Assembly: GCA_023419055.1 (NCBI GenBank)
Contig: JAEZYO010000274.1
Location: 1 to 20,974 of the forward strand
Source: Pseudomonadota bacterium
GTDB taxonomy: Bacteria > Myxococcota > Polyangia > Polyangiales > Polyangiaceae
Length of the DNA stretch: 20,974 bases
Direction: 5' to 3'
Position 1 is the stretch's first letter. Every line of letters starts with the position of its first letter. The notes under the pieces are model-generated. The model saw only the letters and a program-made list of their open reading frames with translations, made no database searches and was not told where the DNA came from. This document shows positions 8,199 through 14,817 of this stretch, piece after piece. Made by a program: the position numbers and the translations under genes.

Positions 8199-9221
8199 TC
8201 AGAAGGCCGCGTCGAACACCACTTCGCCCTCGACACCGACCTGGTACGCCGAGACGCGCCGCTCGAAGAAGTTCGTCACTTCCTGCACGTCCTGGAGGTC
8301 CATGAAGGAGAAGGGGTTCTTCGTGCCGTAGCGCTTGCCGAGCCCGAGCGTGACCAGGCGCTGGTCCGCACAGAACTCGAGGTAGGAGCGCACGTCGCGC
8401 ACCGAGAGGCCGGCGACTCCGCCCGCGAGGAGGTCCTCCGCGAACTGGGTCTCGCACTCGATCGCCTCGTCGAGCATGCGAGCGATGGCATGCTCGAGAT
8501 CCTGATCGAAGAGCTCGGGCTCTTCGCGACGCACCGTCTTCACCACCTCGAACGCGAAGGCCATGTGCGCGCTCTCGTCGCGGAAGACCCAGTTGGTGCC
8601 CGCAGCGAGCCCGTGCAAGAGCCCGCGCGAGCGCAGGAAGTAGACGTAGGCGAACGCGCCGAAGAAGAAGAGCCCCTCGATGCAGGCGGCGAAGCAGATC
8701 AGGTTCAGGAGGAACTGCTTGCGCTCGGCGTGGCTCCCGAGGTGCTCCACGCGCGCCATGGAGTCGAGCCAGCGCAGGCAAAAAGCGGCCTTCTTCTGGA
8801 TCGAAGGGATGTTCTCCACGGCGGCGAACGCGCGGTGCCGATCCTCGGGATCGGGCACGTAAGTGTCGAGCAGCGTCAGGTAGAACTGCACGTGCAGCGC
8901 CTCTTCGTAGAGTTGGCGCGACAGGTACATGCGCGCCTCCGGCGCGTTCAGGTGCCGGTACAGCGAGAGCACCAGGTTGTTCGCGACGATCGAGTCGCCG
9001 GTCGCGAAGAACGCGACCAAACGCTGAACGAGGTGCCGCTCCGCGTCGGTCATCTTGTTCTTCAGGTCACCGACGTCCGTGGCGAAGTCGACTTCCTCGA
9101 CGGTCCACGTGTTCTTGATGGCGGCCCGGTACATCTCGAAGAACGCCGGGTACGCCATCGGGCGCAGGGTGAGGCACAGCCCGGGGTCGAGCAGCCGCGC
9201 AGGACGCTTGACGGCGCTCAC
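8199..9221 (-). CDS. nrdB: Ribonucleotide reductase class Ia, beta (radical) subunit
   Basis: The 340-residue small subunit makes and stores the tyrosyl radical that NrdA uses to reduce ribonucleoside diphosphates. Di-iron ligands are in place: D76 (TGDSIV), E107 and H110 (EEALH), E182 (CIEGLFF), E216 and H219 (RDESAH). The residue four after H110 is Y114, so this is the tyrosyl-radical type, not the class Ic type with Phe there. The start is the GTG at 9221, which overlaps the nrdA stop by four bases (GTGA). It begins just before the conserved ARLLDPG...LTLRPMAYPAFFEMY segment. A longer open frame upstream runs through nrdA and is rejected. It is translated from the nrdA transcript and shares its NrdR and B12 control. 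Confidence 0.95.
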   Translation of the reverse strand: MSAVKRPARLLDPGLCLTLRPMAYPAFFEMYRAAIKNTWTVEEVDFATDVGDLKNKMTDAERHLVQRLVAFFATGDSIVANNLVLSLYRHLNAPEARMYLSRQLYEEALHVQFYLTLLDTYVPDPEDRHRAFAAVENIPSIQKKAAFCLRWLDSMARVEHLGSHAERKQFLLNLICFAACIEGLFFFGAFAYVYFLRSRGLLHGLAAGTNWVFRDESAHMAFAFEVVKTVRREEPELFDQDLEHAIARMLDEAIECETQFAEDLLAGGVAGLSVRDVRSYLEFCADQRLVTLGLGKRYGTKNPFSFMDLQDVQEVTNFFERRVSAYQVGVEGEVVFDAAF

Positions 9222-11707
9222 TGGCACGCCTCGCAGGTTTCGGGGTTCTCGAGCGAGCAGATCACGGCCTTCTCGGCGCTCTCCACGCTGGGCGGGGGAG
9301 GGGTCCAGCCGCGTTCGGCGTGGGGGTTCGCCTCGCGCGCGGGGCTCGGCGTGCTCGGCGCTTCCACCGTGGCCTTGGCGATGCGCGTGGCCGGGCGCGA
9401 GCGCAGGTAGTACGTGGTCTTGAGGCCGCGCTTCCAGGCGTAAAAGTACATGCTGGAGAGCTGCCCGATGTTCGGGCTCTCGATGAAGAGGTTCAGCGAC
9501 TGGCTCTGATCGATGAAGGCGCCGCGATCGGCCGCCATGTCGATGAGCGACCGCATCGGGATCTCCCACACGGTCCTGAACACTTCACGGAGTGACGCGG
9601 GCAGCTCCTCGAACCCCTGAACGGAGCCCTCGGCGAGCTTGAGCTTGCTGCGCGTCGCCTCGGTCCAAAGCCCGGCCTCCTTCAACGCCGTGACGAGGTA
9701 GCGGTTGACCTGAATGAAGTCGCCCGAGAGCGTCTCTCGCTTGAACAGGTTCGAGACCTGAGGCTCGATGCACTCGTACGAGCCCGCGATCGAGGCGATG
9801 GTGGCGGTGGGAGCGATCGCGATCAGGAGCGAGTTGCGGAGCCCGACGCTCGCGATCTGCGCGCGCAGTGCGTCCCACCTTTCGCTGTCTTCGGGGAAGA
9901 CGTTCCAGGCGTCGAACTGGAGCTCGCCGCGAGCGGTGCGGGTCTCGTCGAACGACGGATGGCGGCCCTTCTCGGCCGCGAGCTCCACGGAGGTGGAGAG
10001 CGCGTTGTAGTAGATCTCAGCGGAAATTCTGCGCGAAAGCGCGCGCGCCGCGGGCGCGTCGAACGGCAGGCGCATCTGGAAGAAGACGTCCTGAAGGCCC
10101 ATCAAGCCGAGGCCGACGGGGCGCCAGCGCTGGTTCGAGGCGCGCGTGGAAGCGATCGGGTAGTAGTTGAGATCGATCACGCGATCGAGCTGACGCACGG
10201 CGGTGCGCACGGTGCGCGCGAGCTTCTCGAAATCGAAGCCGACGCTGCCGTCACCCCGGACGAGGGTGTGACGCCCGAGGTTGATCGAGCCCAGGTTGCA
10301 GACGGCGCTCTCGCTGCTCGACCTGACCTCCAGGATCTCGGTGCACAGGTTCGAGAGGTGAACGGTGCGGCCCGGCAGCGCGGTCTGGTTGCACGCGCGG
10401 TTCGACTTGTCCTTGAAGGTCATCCAGCCGTTGCCGGTCTGGGCGAGGGTCCGCATCATGCGCGCGTAGAGCTCGCGCGCCCGGACGGTCTTGGTCGCGA
10501 GCCCCGCGTCCTCGGCGTCGGCGTAGCGCTGATCGAACGCGTCGCCGTAGAGATCCGGAAGGTCGGGCACGAGCTTCGGATCGAACAGGCTCCAGTCGCC
10601 GTCGGCCTCGACGCGCTTCATGAACAGATCTGGCAGCCAGTTCGCGAGGTTCAGGTTGTGGGTGCGGGCGGCCTCGTCGCCCGTGTTGTCGCGCAGCTCG
10701 AGGAATTCCTCGATGTCCGCGTGCCAGGGCTCGAGGTAGACGCAGCACGCCCCCTTGCGCTTGCCGCCCTGATTCACCGCGGCCACGGAGGCGTCGAGCG
10801 TCTTCAGCCAGGGGACGATGCCGTTCGAGTGACCGTTGGTGCTCTCGATCAAGGAGCCGCGCGAGCGCACGCGGTGGTACGCAAGCCCAATGCCGCCCGA
10901 GAATTTCGAGAGCAGCGCGATGTCCGTATACTTCTGATAGATGGTCTCGAGGTGATCGTCGGGCGAGTCGAGCAGGAAGCAGCTCGAGAGCTGCTCGTGA
11001 CGCGTCCCCGAGTTGAAGAGCGTGGGAGAGCTCGGCAGGTACTCGAGCGACGAGAACAACCGGTAGAGCTCGAGCGCCTCGCTCACGGTCTCCGAGAGGG
11101 CGCACGCGATGCGCAAGAAGAATTGCTGAGGCGTCTCGATCACGAGGCGCGTCTTCGGGTGCTTGAGGAGGTAGCGATCGTAGACGGTGCACAGGCCGAA
11201 GTACTCGAACTCGCGGTCGCGAGCGGGCTCGAGCGCGTCGTTCAGTTTGCGCGCATTTTCAGCCACGAACGCCTGCAAGCGGTCGTTCACGAGGCCGAGG
11301 CGGTGACCGGTCGCGACCGACTGGGAGAAGGCGTGGATCTCCTGGTTCCTGACCTCCTTGTCGATGTAGGTCGAGAGCAGGCGCGCCGCGAGCTTCGCGT
11401 ACTCGGGCTCTTCCGAGATCAGCGCGGCGGCGGTTTGGATCGAGAGTTGATCGAGCTCGCGCGTCGTCGCGCCGTCGTAAAGCCCGCTGATGGTCTTGGT
11501 CGCGACGCGGAGCGCGTCCACGTCGTGGAGGCCGGCGCACGAACGGCTGACCGCGCGCACGATCTTGTTCAAGTCGACGGGCTCGCTCGAGCCGTTGCGC
11601 TTGCGAACGCGCATCGACGTCTCGGGGTAGAGGCTGTCGCTCGACTCGGTCTTGGTGTTTCGCAACGGCGCCTGGCCGTTACCGGTGGTGACGATTTCGC
11701 TCAGCAT
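9218..11707 (-). CDS. nrdA: Ribonucleotide reductase class Ia, alpha (catalytic) subunit
   Basis: The 829-residue large subunit reduces ribonucleotides to deoxyribonucleotides for DNA synthesis. An ATP-cone (about 33-120, beginning VRKRNG) implies dATP/ATP overall activity control. Active-site residues are C243 (LSSCFLLD), N453-C455-E457 (NLCTEI, thiyl radical site), C470 (AVCNLGSINL) and the radical-path tyrosines Y766-Y767 (TTYYLRSRPA). A Pro/Glu-rich tail ends in C825-x2-C828, the cysteine pair that takes electrons from thioredoxin or glutaredoxin. ATG 11707 is chosen because GGAGGA stands directly upstream; the open frame extends further but through the regulatory leader. It overlaps nrdB by 4 bases. 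Control elements upstream are tandem NrdR-type boxes, a cobalamin riboswitch and a helix hiding the ribosome site. Confidence 0.96.
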   Translation of the reverse strand: MLSEIVTTGNGQAPLRNTKTESSDSLYPETSMRVRKRNGSSEPVDLNKIVRAVSRSCAGLHDVDALRVATKTISGLYDGATTRELDQLSIQTAAALISEEPEYAKLAARLLSTYIDKEVRNQEIHAFSQSVATGHRLGLVNDRLQAFVAENARKLNDALEPARDREFEYFGLCTVYDRYLLKHPKTRLVIETPQQFFLRIACALSETVSEALELYRLFSSLEYLPSSPTLFNSGTRHEQLSSCFLLDSPDDHLETIYQKYTDIALLSKFSGGIGLAYHRVRSRGSLIESTNGHSNGIVPWLKTLDASVAAVNQGGKRKGACCVYLEPWHADIEEFLELRDNTGDEAARTHNLNLANWLPDLFMKRVEADGDWSLFDPKLVPDLPDLYGDAFDQRYADAEDAGLATKTVRARELYARMMRTLAQTGNGWMTFKDKSNRACNQTALPGRTVHLSNLCTEILEVRSSSESAVCNLGSINLGRHTLVRGDGSVGFDFEKLARTVRTAVRQLDRVIDLNYYPIASTRASNQRWRPVGLGLMGLQDVFFQMRLPFDAPAARALSRRISAEIYYNALSTSVELAAEKGRHPSFDETRTARGELQFDAWNVFPEDSERWDALRAQIASVGLRNSLLIAIAPTATIASIAGSYECIEPQVSNLFKRETLSGDFIQVNRYLVTALKEAGLWTEATRSKLKLAEGSVQGFEELPASLREVFRTVWEIPMRSLIDMAADRGAFIDQSQSLNLFIESPNIGQLSSMYFYAWKRGLKTTYYLRSRPATRIAKATVEAPSTPSPAREANPHAERGWTPPPPSVESAEKAVICSLENPETCEACQ

Positions 11708-11708
11708 G

Positions 11709-11763
11709 GTTCCTCCGCGGTGACGAGCGGTACCGGACCGCTCGAGGGAGCTCCGCGAGGAAC
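11709..11763 (-). promoter_or_regulatory. Candidate ribosome-site-hiding structure of nrdA
   Basis: The Shine-Dalgarno region CCGCGGAGGAAC (11720 down to 11709) can pair with the upstream GTTCCTCGCGG (11763 down to 11753): 11 base pairs with one bulged G. Between the arms is a perfect 8-bp hairpin with a 5-nt loop, CGAGCGGT/ACCGCTCG (11724-11744). Together they would form a closed structure with the GGAGGA buried. This fits a translational expression platform for the riboswitch just upstream. Pairing was found by eye; energies were not calculated. Confidence 0.6.
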
Positions 11764-11819
11764 GAGATCGCCGGACGAAGCGCACACGGCATGCCGGAGA
11801 GCCTCGAACCGACCTTCCC

Positions 11820-12067
11820 GCCTCCCGCGAGGCTCCAGGTCAAAGCCGGCTCGGATGTCTCTCCAGACCGGATGCTGGCAGGTCTTCGGGCTCACGAGCG
11901 CGCCGGCCGTCCGGCACCTACTGTCCATGGCTTCCCGAGCTCGAAGCTCAGTGCCCTAGGTGGAGGTCGTTCTCGCTTACCGCTGCGGGGCAGCCCCGGA
12001 ATTTCGCCGGGTTCCCTTTTCAGCCCTGATCGTCCGAGCGCTGCTCAGGCGGTCAGAGCACCAACAC
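11820..12067 (-). promoter_or_regulatory. Cobalamin (B12) riboswitch of nrdAB
   Basis: Read on the minus strand, the RNA has the cobalamin aptamer landmarks in order: P1 5' arm GTGTTGG (12061-12067), the TGAAAAGGGAA block, the GGGGCTGCCCCGCAGCGGTAA segment around P5 (about 11980-12000), and the B12 box AGCCCGAAGACCTGCC (11878-11893), closing with CCAGCAT (11872-11878). Downstream, GCCTC-GCGG-GAGGC (11820-11833) forms a hairpin whose loop side GCGGG complements CCCGC in L5, as expected for the L5-L13 kissing contact. In known cases B12 binding lowers expression of the downstream gene. Repressing class Ia reductase when B12 is available implies a B12-dependent class II enzyme elsewhere. Confidence 0.93.
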
Positions 12068-12072
12068 GGCGG

Positions 12073-12120
12073 CCAACATATTGGGGTCAGGGTGGTGGTG
12101 TCAACCAACATATAGGGGTC
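12073..12120 (-). promoter_or_regulatory. Tandem NrdR-type operator boxes
   Basis: Two 16-base sites on the minus strand, GACCCCTATATGTTGG (12105-12120) and GACCCCAATATGTTGG (12073-12088), differ at one base and are 32 bp apart start to start, three helical turns. They match the core of the NrdR box (CwATATnTwG) and the tandem spacing known for NrdR, the ATP-cone repressor of ribonucleotide reductase genes. The promoter -10 lies inside the second box. nrdR itself is not in the window. Confidence 0.8.
12075..12104 (-). promoter_or_regulatory. nrdAB promoter
   Basis: A perfect -35 TTGACA (12099-12104) sits between the two NrdR boxes. After 18 bases comes TATGTT (12075-12080) inside the downstream box. 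Transcription would start near 12068, exactly at the 5' arm of riboswitch P1. Confidence 0.7.
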
Positions 12121-12172
12121 CACTGGAGGTTTGTGCAGGCCGGCTAACCGGGCTCGCTCCTCTGATCCGTGA

Positions 12173-12965
12173 GCGGAGCGTAAGGTCACTTCACGCGGCA
12201 CTGGCGCGACCAACGGCGGCGCGTCGAACTCCGGCGGCTCGGCGAGCGGCGGCACTTCGGCGAACGGCGGCGCGAGCGGGAGCACCGGCACCGGAGGCAC
12301 GGGTGGCGCGCCCGAGCCCGGCGCTTGCGGAATGACCGCCGAGCGCGTGCGCATCACGGAGATCGACGTGGGCGCGAACATCGATCACAACGAGACTGAC
12401 GAGAACGTCTCGAAGCTCGACGCGAGCGACCAGGTGACGGGCAGCGCGCTCGGCTTCGACGCGGAGGATTTCGGCGATCTCTACGCCGACGACGCGGGCG
12501 GCGCGCTCTTCCTCACGCGACCGAAGGATTGTGGCTCCGCGGACCTCCTGTGCGGCACGGAGCCGAAGCCGACGAGTCCTTGCTTCGACCTCTTTCTCGT
12601 GCGTTTCTCTTCTTCACGCCTCCGAACGGCGGCGGTGACGCGACCCTCGATCAGGATCTCGACCTCGCCGTCGAAAGCGGCGTGAACGAGCGCGCACCGC
12701 ACCTCGCGCGCTACGGCGCCGATCGCTTGCTCGCCGCGTGGGAGAGCTCTTCACAGGCGGGAGATCTCTCCCCGAACGACGCGAACCGGAAGCTTTACGT
12801 GCAGACCCGAAGCCTCGCGACGGGCGCGGCCGAAGGCGCGCCGCTCGAGGTCGAAGTTCGCGGCAGCCGCCACCAGGATTTCGTCGCGTTCCCCGACGGC
12901 AGCGTCGCGTATGCGGCGCCTGGTAGCTCGGCGAGCAAGATCGAGATCGTCGCGCATCTTGCCGT
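12173..12965 (+). pseudogene. Decayed secreted/lipoprotein gene
   Basis: This stretch reads like the body of a myxobacterial secreted protein but is broken at least twice. From 12173 an open frame begins without a start codon or signal peptide and encodes a Gly/Ser/Thr/Asn-rich linker (about 12188-12310), then a Cys-containing globular part (ACGMTAERVRITEIDVGANI...). Near 12605-12615 the coding sense jumps from frame 2 to frame 1: the frame with CFDLFLVRF gives way to the frame with FFTPPNGGGDATLDQDLDLA. It runs on convincingly to KIEIVAHLA near 12960, then becomes nonsense that collides with the hydrolase gene. The usual lipoprotein signal before the linker is missing, as if deleted at the junction near the nrdAB promoter. 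The family is not recognised. An ATG at 12332 opens only the first fragment and is unlikely to be a functional gene. Confidence 0.65.
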
Positions 12966-13010
12966 GTTCAGGGTGATTTTTTCCGATCCTCGGCTCGAGC
13001 GGCGCGCCGC

Positions 13011-13019
13011 TGCTACGAT
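13011..13019 (+). promoter_or_regulatory. Extended -10 of the hydrolase gene
   Basis: TG-c-TACGAT ends 9 bases before ATG 13029, with no Shine-Dalgarno in between. It follows a perfect 14-bp palindrome, AGCGGCGCGCCGCT (12998-13011), which may be an operator or chance. Confidence 0.45.
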
Positions 13020-13028
13020 GTCGGACCC

Positions 13029-14057
13029 ATGGCGAAGGCCGCGCAAAGGCACGCTGACGATCTCCGGGAGGCCTTGAGGCTCGCGGTCTGCGCGACCACC
13101 GGCGTCACGGAGATCGTCGAGGCCATGCACCGCCGCATCGGAAGCGGCGCAGGTGTGCTCGGTCAGCCGCTCGCCGTCCCGGCACGGGTCGTCACGAAGA
13201 TCGCGTACGGTAACGTGCGGTTCGTGACGCGCCTGGTCGGAGCGGTGGGCGATCGAGTGCTCCGCGAGCTCGAGCCGCTGCTCGGTGAGAGCGTCTCGGG
13301 GCCGGAACGCGACGCCGTCGTCGCCGTCCTGAACGGCGTGTTCGGTGACTGGTTACGAGAGACCGGAAGCCCTCTCGCGCTCGAGCTCGTTCTCCGCAGA
13401 GAAGGTGCGGGATCGAAGGCGCTCGTCCTCGTGCATGGCTCGTCGATGAACGATCGCCAATGGGAGAGGCGAGGTCACGATCACGGTAGCGCTCTGGCCC
13501 GCGACGGCGGCTTTACACCCGTGTACGTGCGCTACAACAGTGGCCTATCCATCGCCGAGAACGGCAGGCTGCTCGCGGGGCGCCTCGATGATCTCGACGA
13601 GGTGCAGGAGCTCGCGATCCTCGGGCACAGCATGGGCGGGCTGGTCGCTCGCAGCGCTTGCCACGCGGCCGAGTTGGAAGGGCGACCCTGGCGCAAGAAG
13701 CTGCGCTCGCTCGTCACGCTGGGTACTCCGCACGCAGGCGCGCCGCTCGAACGTTATGGCAGCCTCTTGGAGGCTCTTCTGCCCATCAGTAGCTACAGCG
13801 CGCCGCTCGCGCGTCTCGGTCGCATCCGCAGCGCAGGTATCACGGACATGCGCTACGGGCTCCACTTGCCTCTACCCGCCGGTGTCGAGTGCCACGCGAT
13901 CGCAGCAGGCAAGGACCGGCTCGTCCCGGTTGCGAGCGCGCACGGAGCCTTTCCTCCCGCACACTGCTCGATCGTACCCGGTGCGAGCCACCTCGATCTG
14001 CTCTCGAGCCTGGACGCGTACGAGACGATCCGGCGCGCGCTCTCAGCGCTGTGCTAG
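13029..14057 (+). CDS. Alpha/beta hydrolase (lipase/esterase-like)
   Basis: The 342-residue protein is a probable intracellular serine hydrolase. The first 120 residues are a helical extension. The hydrolase core follows: oxyanion segment LVHGSSMND (134-142), nucleophile elbow GHSMGG with S201, an acid candidate D296 (AGKDRLVP) and the catalytic His H321 (GASHLD). LVTLGTPHAGAP (228-239) is the block typical of the PGAP1/triacylglycerol-lipase-like subgroup. No signal peptide is seen. The likely activity is on ester bonds of lipids or small esters; the substrate is unknown. Its TAG stop lies inside the -10 element of the next gene. Codon use is like the neighbours. Confidence 0.85.
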   Translation: MAKAAQRHADDLREALRLAVCATTGVTEIVEAMHRRIGSGAGVLGQPLAVPARVVTKIAYGNVRFVTRLVGAVGDRVLRELEPLLGESVSGPERDAVVAVLNGVFGDWLRETGSPLALELVLRREGAGSKALVLVHGSSMNDRQWERRGHDHGSALARDGGFTPVYVRYNSGLSIAENGRLLAGRLDDLDEVQELAILGHSMGGLVARSACHAAELEGRPWRKKLRSLVTLGTPHAGAPLERYGSLLEALLPISSYSAPLARLGRIRSAGITDMRYGLHLPLPAGVECHAIAAGKDRLVPVASAHGAFPPAHCSIVPGASHLDLLSSLDAYETIRRALSALC

Positions 14058-14060
14058 GTT
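14052..14060 (+). promoter_or_regulatory. Extended -10 of the small-protein/nucleotidyltransferase pair
   Basis: TG-c-TAGGTT ends 8 bases before ATG 14069. The TAG of the hexamer is also the stop codon of the hydrolase. No Shine-Dalgarno is visible, suggesting a leaderless transcript for the pair. Confidence 0.45.
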
Positions 14061-14068
14061 GCGTTTCG

Positions 14069-14254
14069 ATGGCTGATTCGACGGAGGAGCTCTACGACGA
14101 GAACGGCGTCGACTTGAGCTTGGTCCGCTACACCCTGGGGCTGACCCCCACGGAGCGGCTCAAGGCGATCGAGAACTTCATGAACGCCATCGCGACGGTG
14201 AAGCACCTTCCCTCGTCCGTCGACGACGAGGCTACTGATTTCGCTGAGCGCTAG
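14069..14254 (+). CDS. Small acidic protein paired with a nucleotidyltransferase
   Basis: The 61-residue protein starts at ATG 14069. It has an acidic N terminus, then VDLSLVRYTLGLTPTERLKAI (residues 14-34), which predicts two amphipathic helices, and an acidic tail. Short proteins with a 'VDLxLxRxxLxLTPxERL' core commonly stand before a small nucleotidyltransferase in myxobacteria and other phyla; I state this from memory. The next gene begins 2 bases after its stop, so the two must be co-expressed. It may bind and control the enzyme, as in a toxin-antitoxin pair, but nothing in the sequence proves this. Confidence 0.72.
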   Translation: MADSTEELYDENGVDLSLVRYTLGLTPTERLKAIENFMNAIATVKHLPSSVDDEATDFAER

Positions 14255-14256
14255 CC

Positions 14257-14742
14257 GTGCCCGTCTTCGATCTAGCAACGCTCATCGGGGTGCTCTGCAC
14301 CGAGCGCGTCGAGTTCTTGCTGGTTGGGGGCGTCGCTGCGGCGCTGCAGGGGGCTCCTGTGCTGACCCAGGACGTCGACGTCGTTTACCGAATCGAGGAA
14401 GGGAACCTCGATCGTCTCGAGCGGGTATTGAACCAACTCGGCGCGGTGGCGCGCGGCGATCCTCGGCGCCTGCGCTTCGACAAATCGCATCTTCGGACGC
14501 GTGGACACGAGCTCGCCTCGACGAACGCCGGTCCTCTCGATCTGCTCGGTGCAATCAACGAGGACCTCGGATACGAGGAGCTCGTGGGTTCGGCTGACGA
14601 GTTGGAGGTCGCCGGCTATCGGATCCGGGTCCTCTCTCTCGAGCGCCTCATCGACTTGAAGCGTCAGCTGGGGCGCCCGAAAGATCTCGCCATGCTCCCC
14701 GTTCTGGAAGCGACGCTTCGAGAGCGGAACCGCAGCTCTTGA
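14257..14742 (+). CDS. Small nucleotidyltransferase (MNT/AbiEii-like fold)
   Basis: The 161-residue protein has the minimal nucleotidyltransferase core: LLVGGVAAALQG (21-32) with the GG motif, D39 and D41 in QDVDVVY as the metal-binding DxD pair, and D95 in GPLDLLG as the third acidic residue. The C-terminal VLSLERLIDLKRQLGRPKDL (125-144) with its RPKD block is typical of the family. Such proteins transfer NMP to proteins, tRNA or small molecules, and several act as toxins or antitoxins. The GTG start at 14257 lies 2 bases after the 61-residue partner's stop. No HEPN-type partner is seen, so it is not a standard MNT/HEPN module. The target is unknown. Confidence 0.82.
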   Translation: MPVFDLATLIGVLCTERVEFLLVGGVAAALQGAPVLTQDVDVVYRIEEGNLDRLERVLNQLGAVARGDPRRLRFDKSHLRTRGHELASTNAGPLDLLGAINEDLGYEELVGSADELEVAGYRIRVLSLERLIDLKRQLGRPKDLAMLPVLEATLRERNRSS

Positions 14743-14743
14743 C

Positions 14744-14762
14744 GGTGGGCCAAGCACCCACC
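14744..14762 (+). terminator. Hairpin after the nucleotidyltransferase gene
   Basis: GGTGGG and CCCACC form a 6-bp stem with a 7-nt loop, starting next to the stop codon. There is no T-tract, so termination is a guess. Confidence 0.35.
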
Positions 14763-14817
14763 TCTCCTCGAATCGAGCTCTAGAACTTTGGCTCGGCTCA
14801 CGCGTATCCGTGGGCCG

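Noticed and set aside
9222..9569. N-terminal extension of nrdB
   Set aside because: The frame stays open into nrdA, but the GTG at 9221 with its 4-base overlap gives the normal NrdB length and N terminus.
11708..11785. N-terminal extension of nrdA
   Set aside because: The extra codons run through the hairpin and ribosome-site region and look non-coding. ATG 11707 has GGAGGA directly upstream.
11787..11796. Palindrome CGGCATGCCG in the nrdA leader
   Set aside because: It is short and common in GC-rich DNA, with no supporting context.
9959..11959. 666-codon open frame on the plus strand
   Set aside because: It lies antisense to nrdA and into its riboswitch. The composition (Glu, Arg, Val, Ala) is that of a complement shadow and no motif is visible.
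12073..12120. Direct repeat as a CRISPR or iteron array
   Set aside because: There are only two copies. The spacing and AT-rich core fit NrdR boxes overlapping a promoter much better.
12155..12180. Inverted repeat CGCTCC/GGAGCG as a terminator or mobile-element end
   Set aside because: Six base pairs with a 14-base loop is easily chance at this GC content. No transposase or target duplication is present.
12332..12685. 117-codon open frame as a real gene
   Set aside because: Coding sense starts before the ATG and leaves this frame near 12610. It is a fragment of the pseudogene.
14788..14817. TTG start ten codons earlier for the DUF4139 gene
   Set aside because: The lipoprotein signal peptide begins properly only at ATG 14818.
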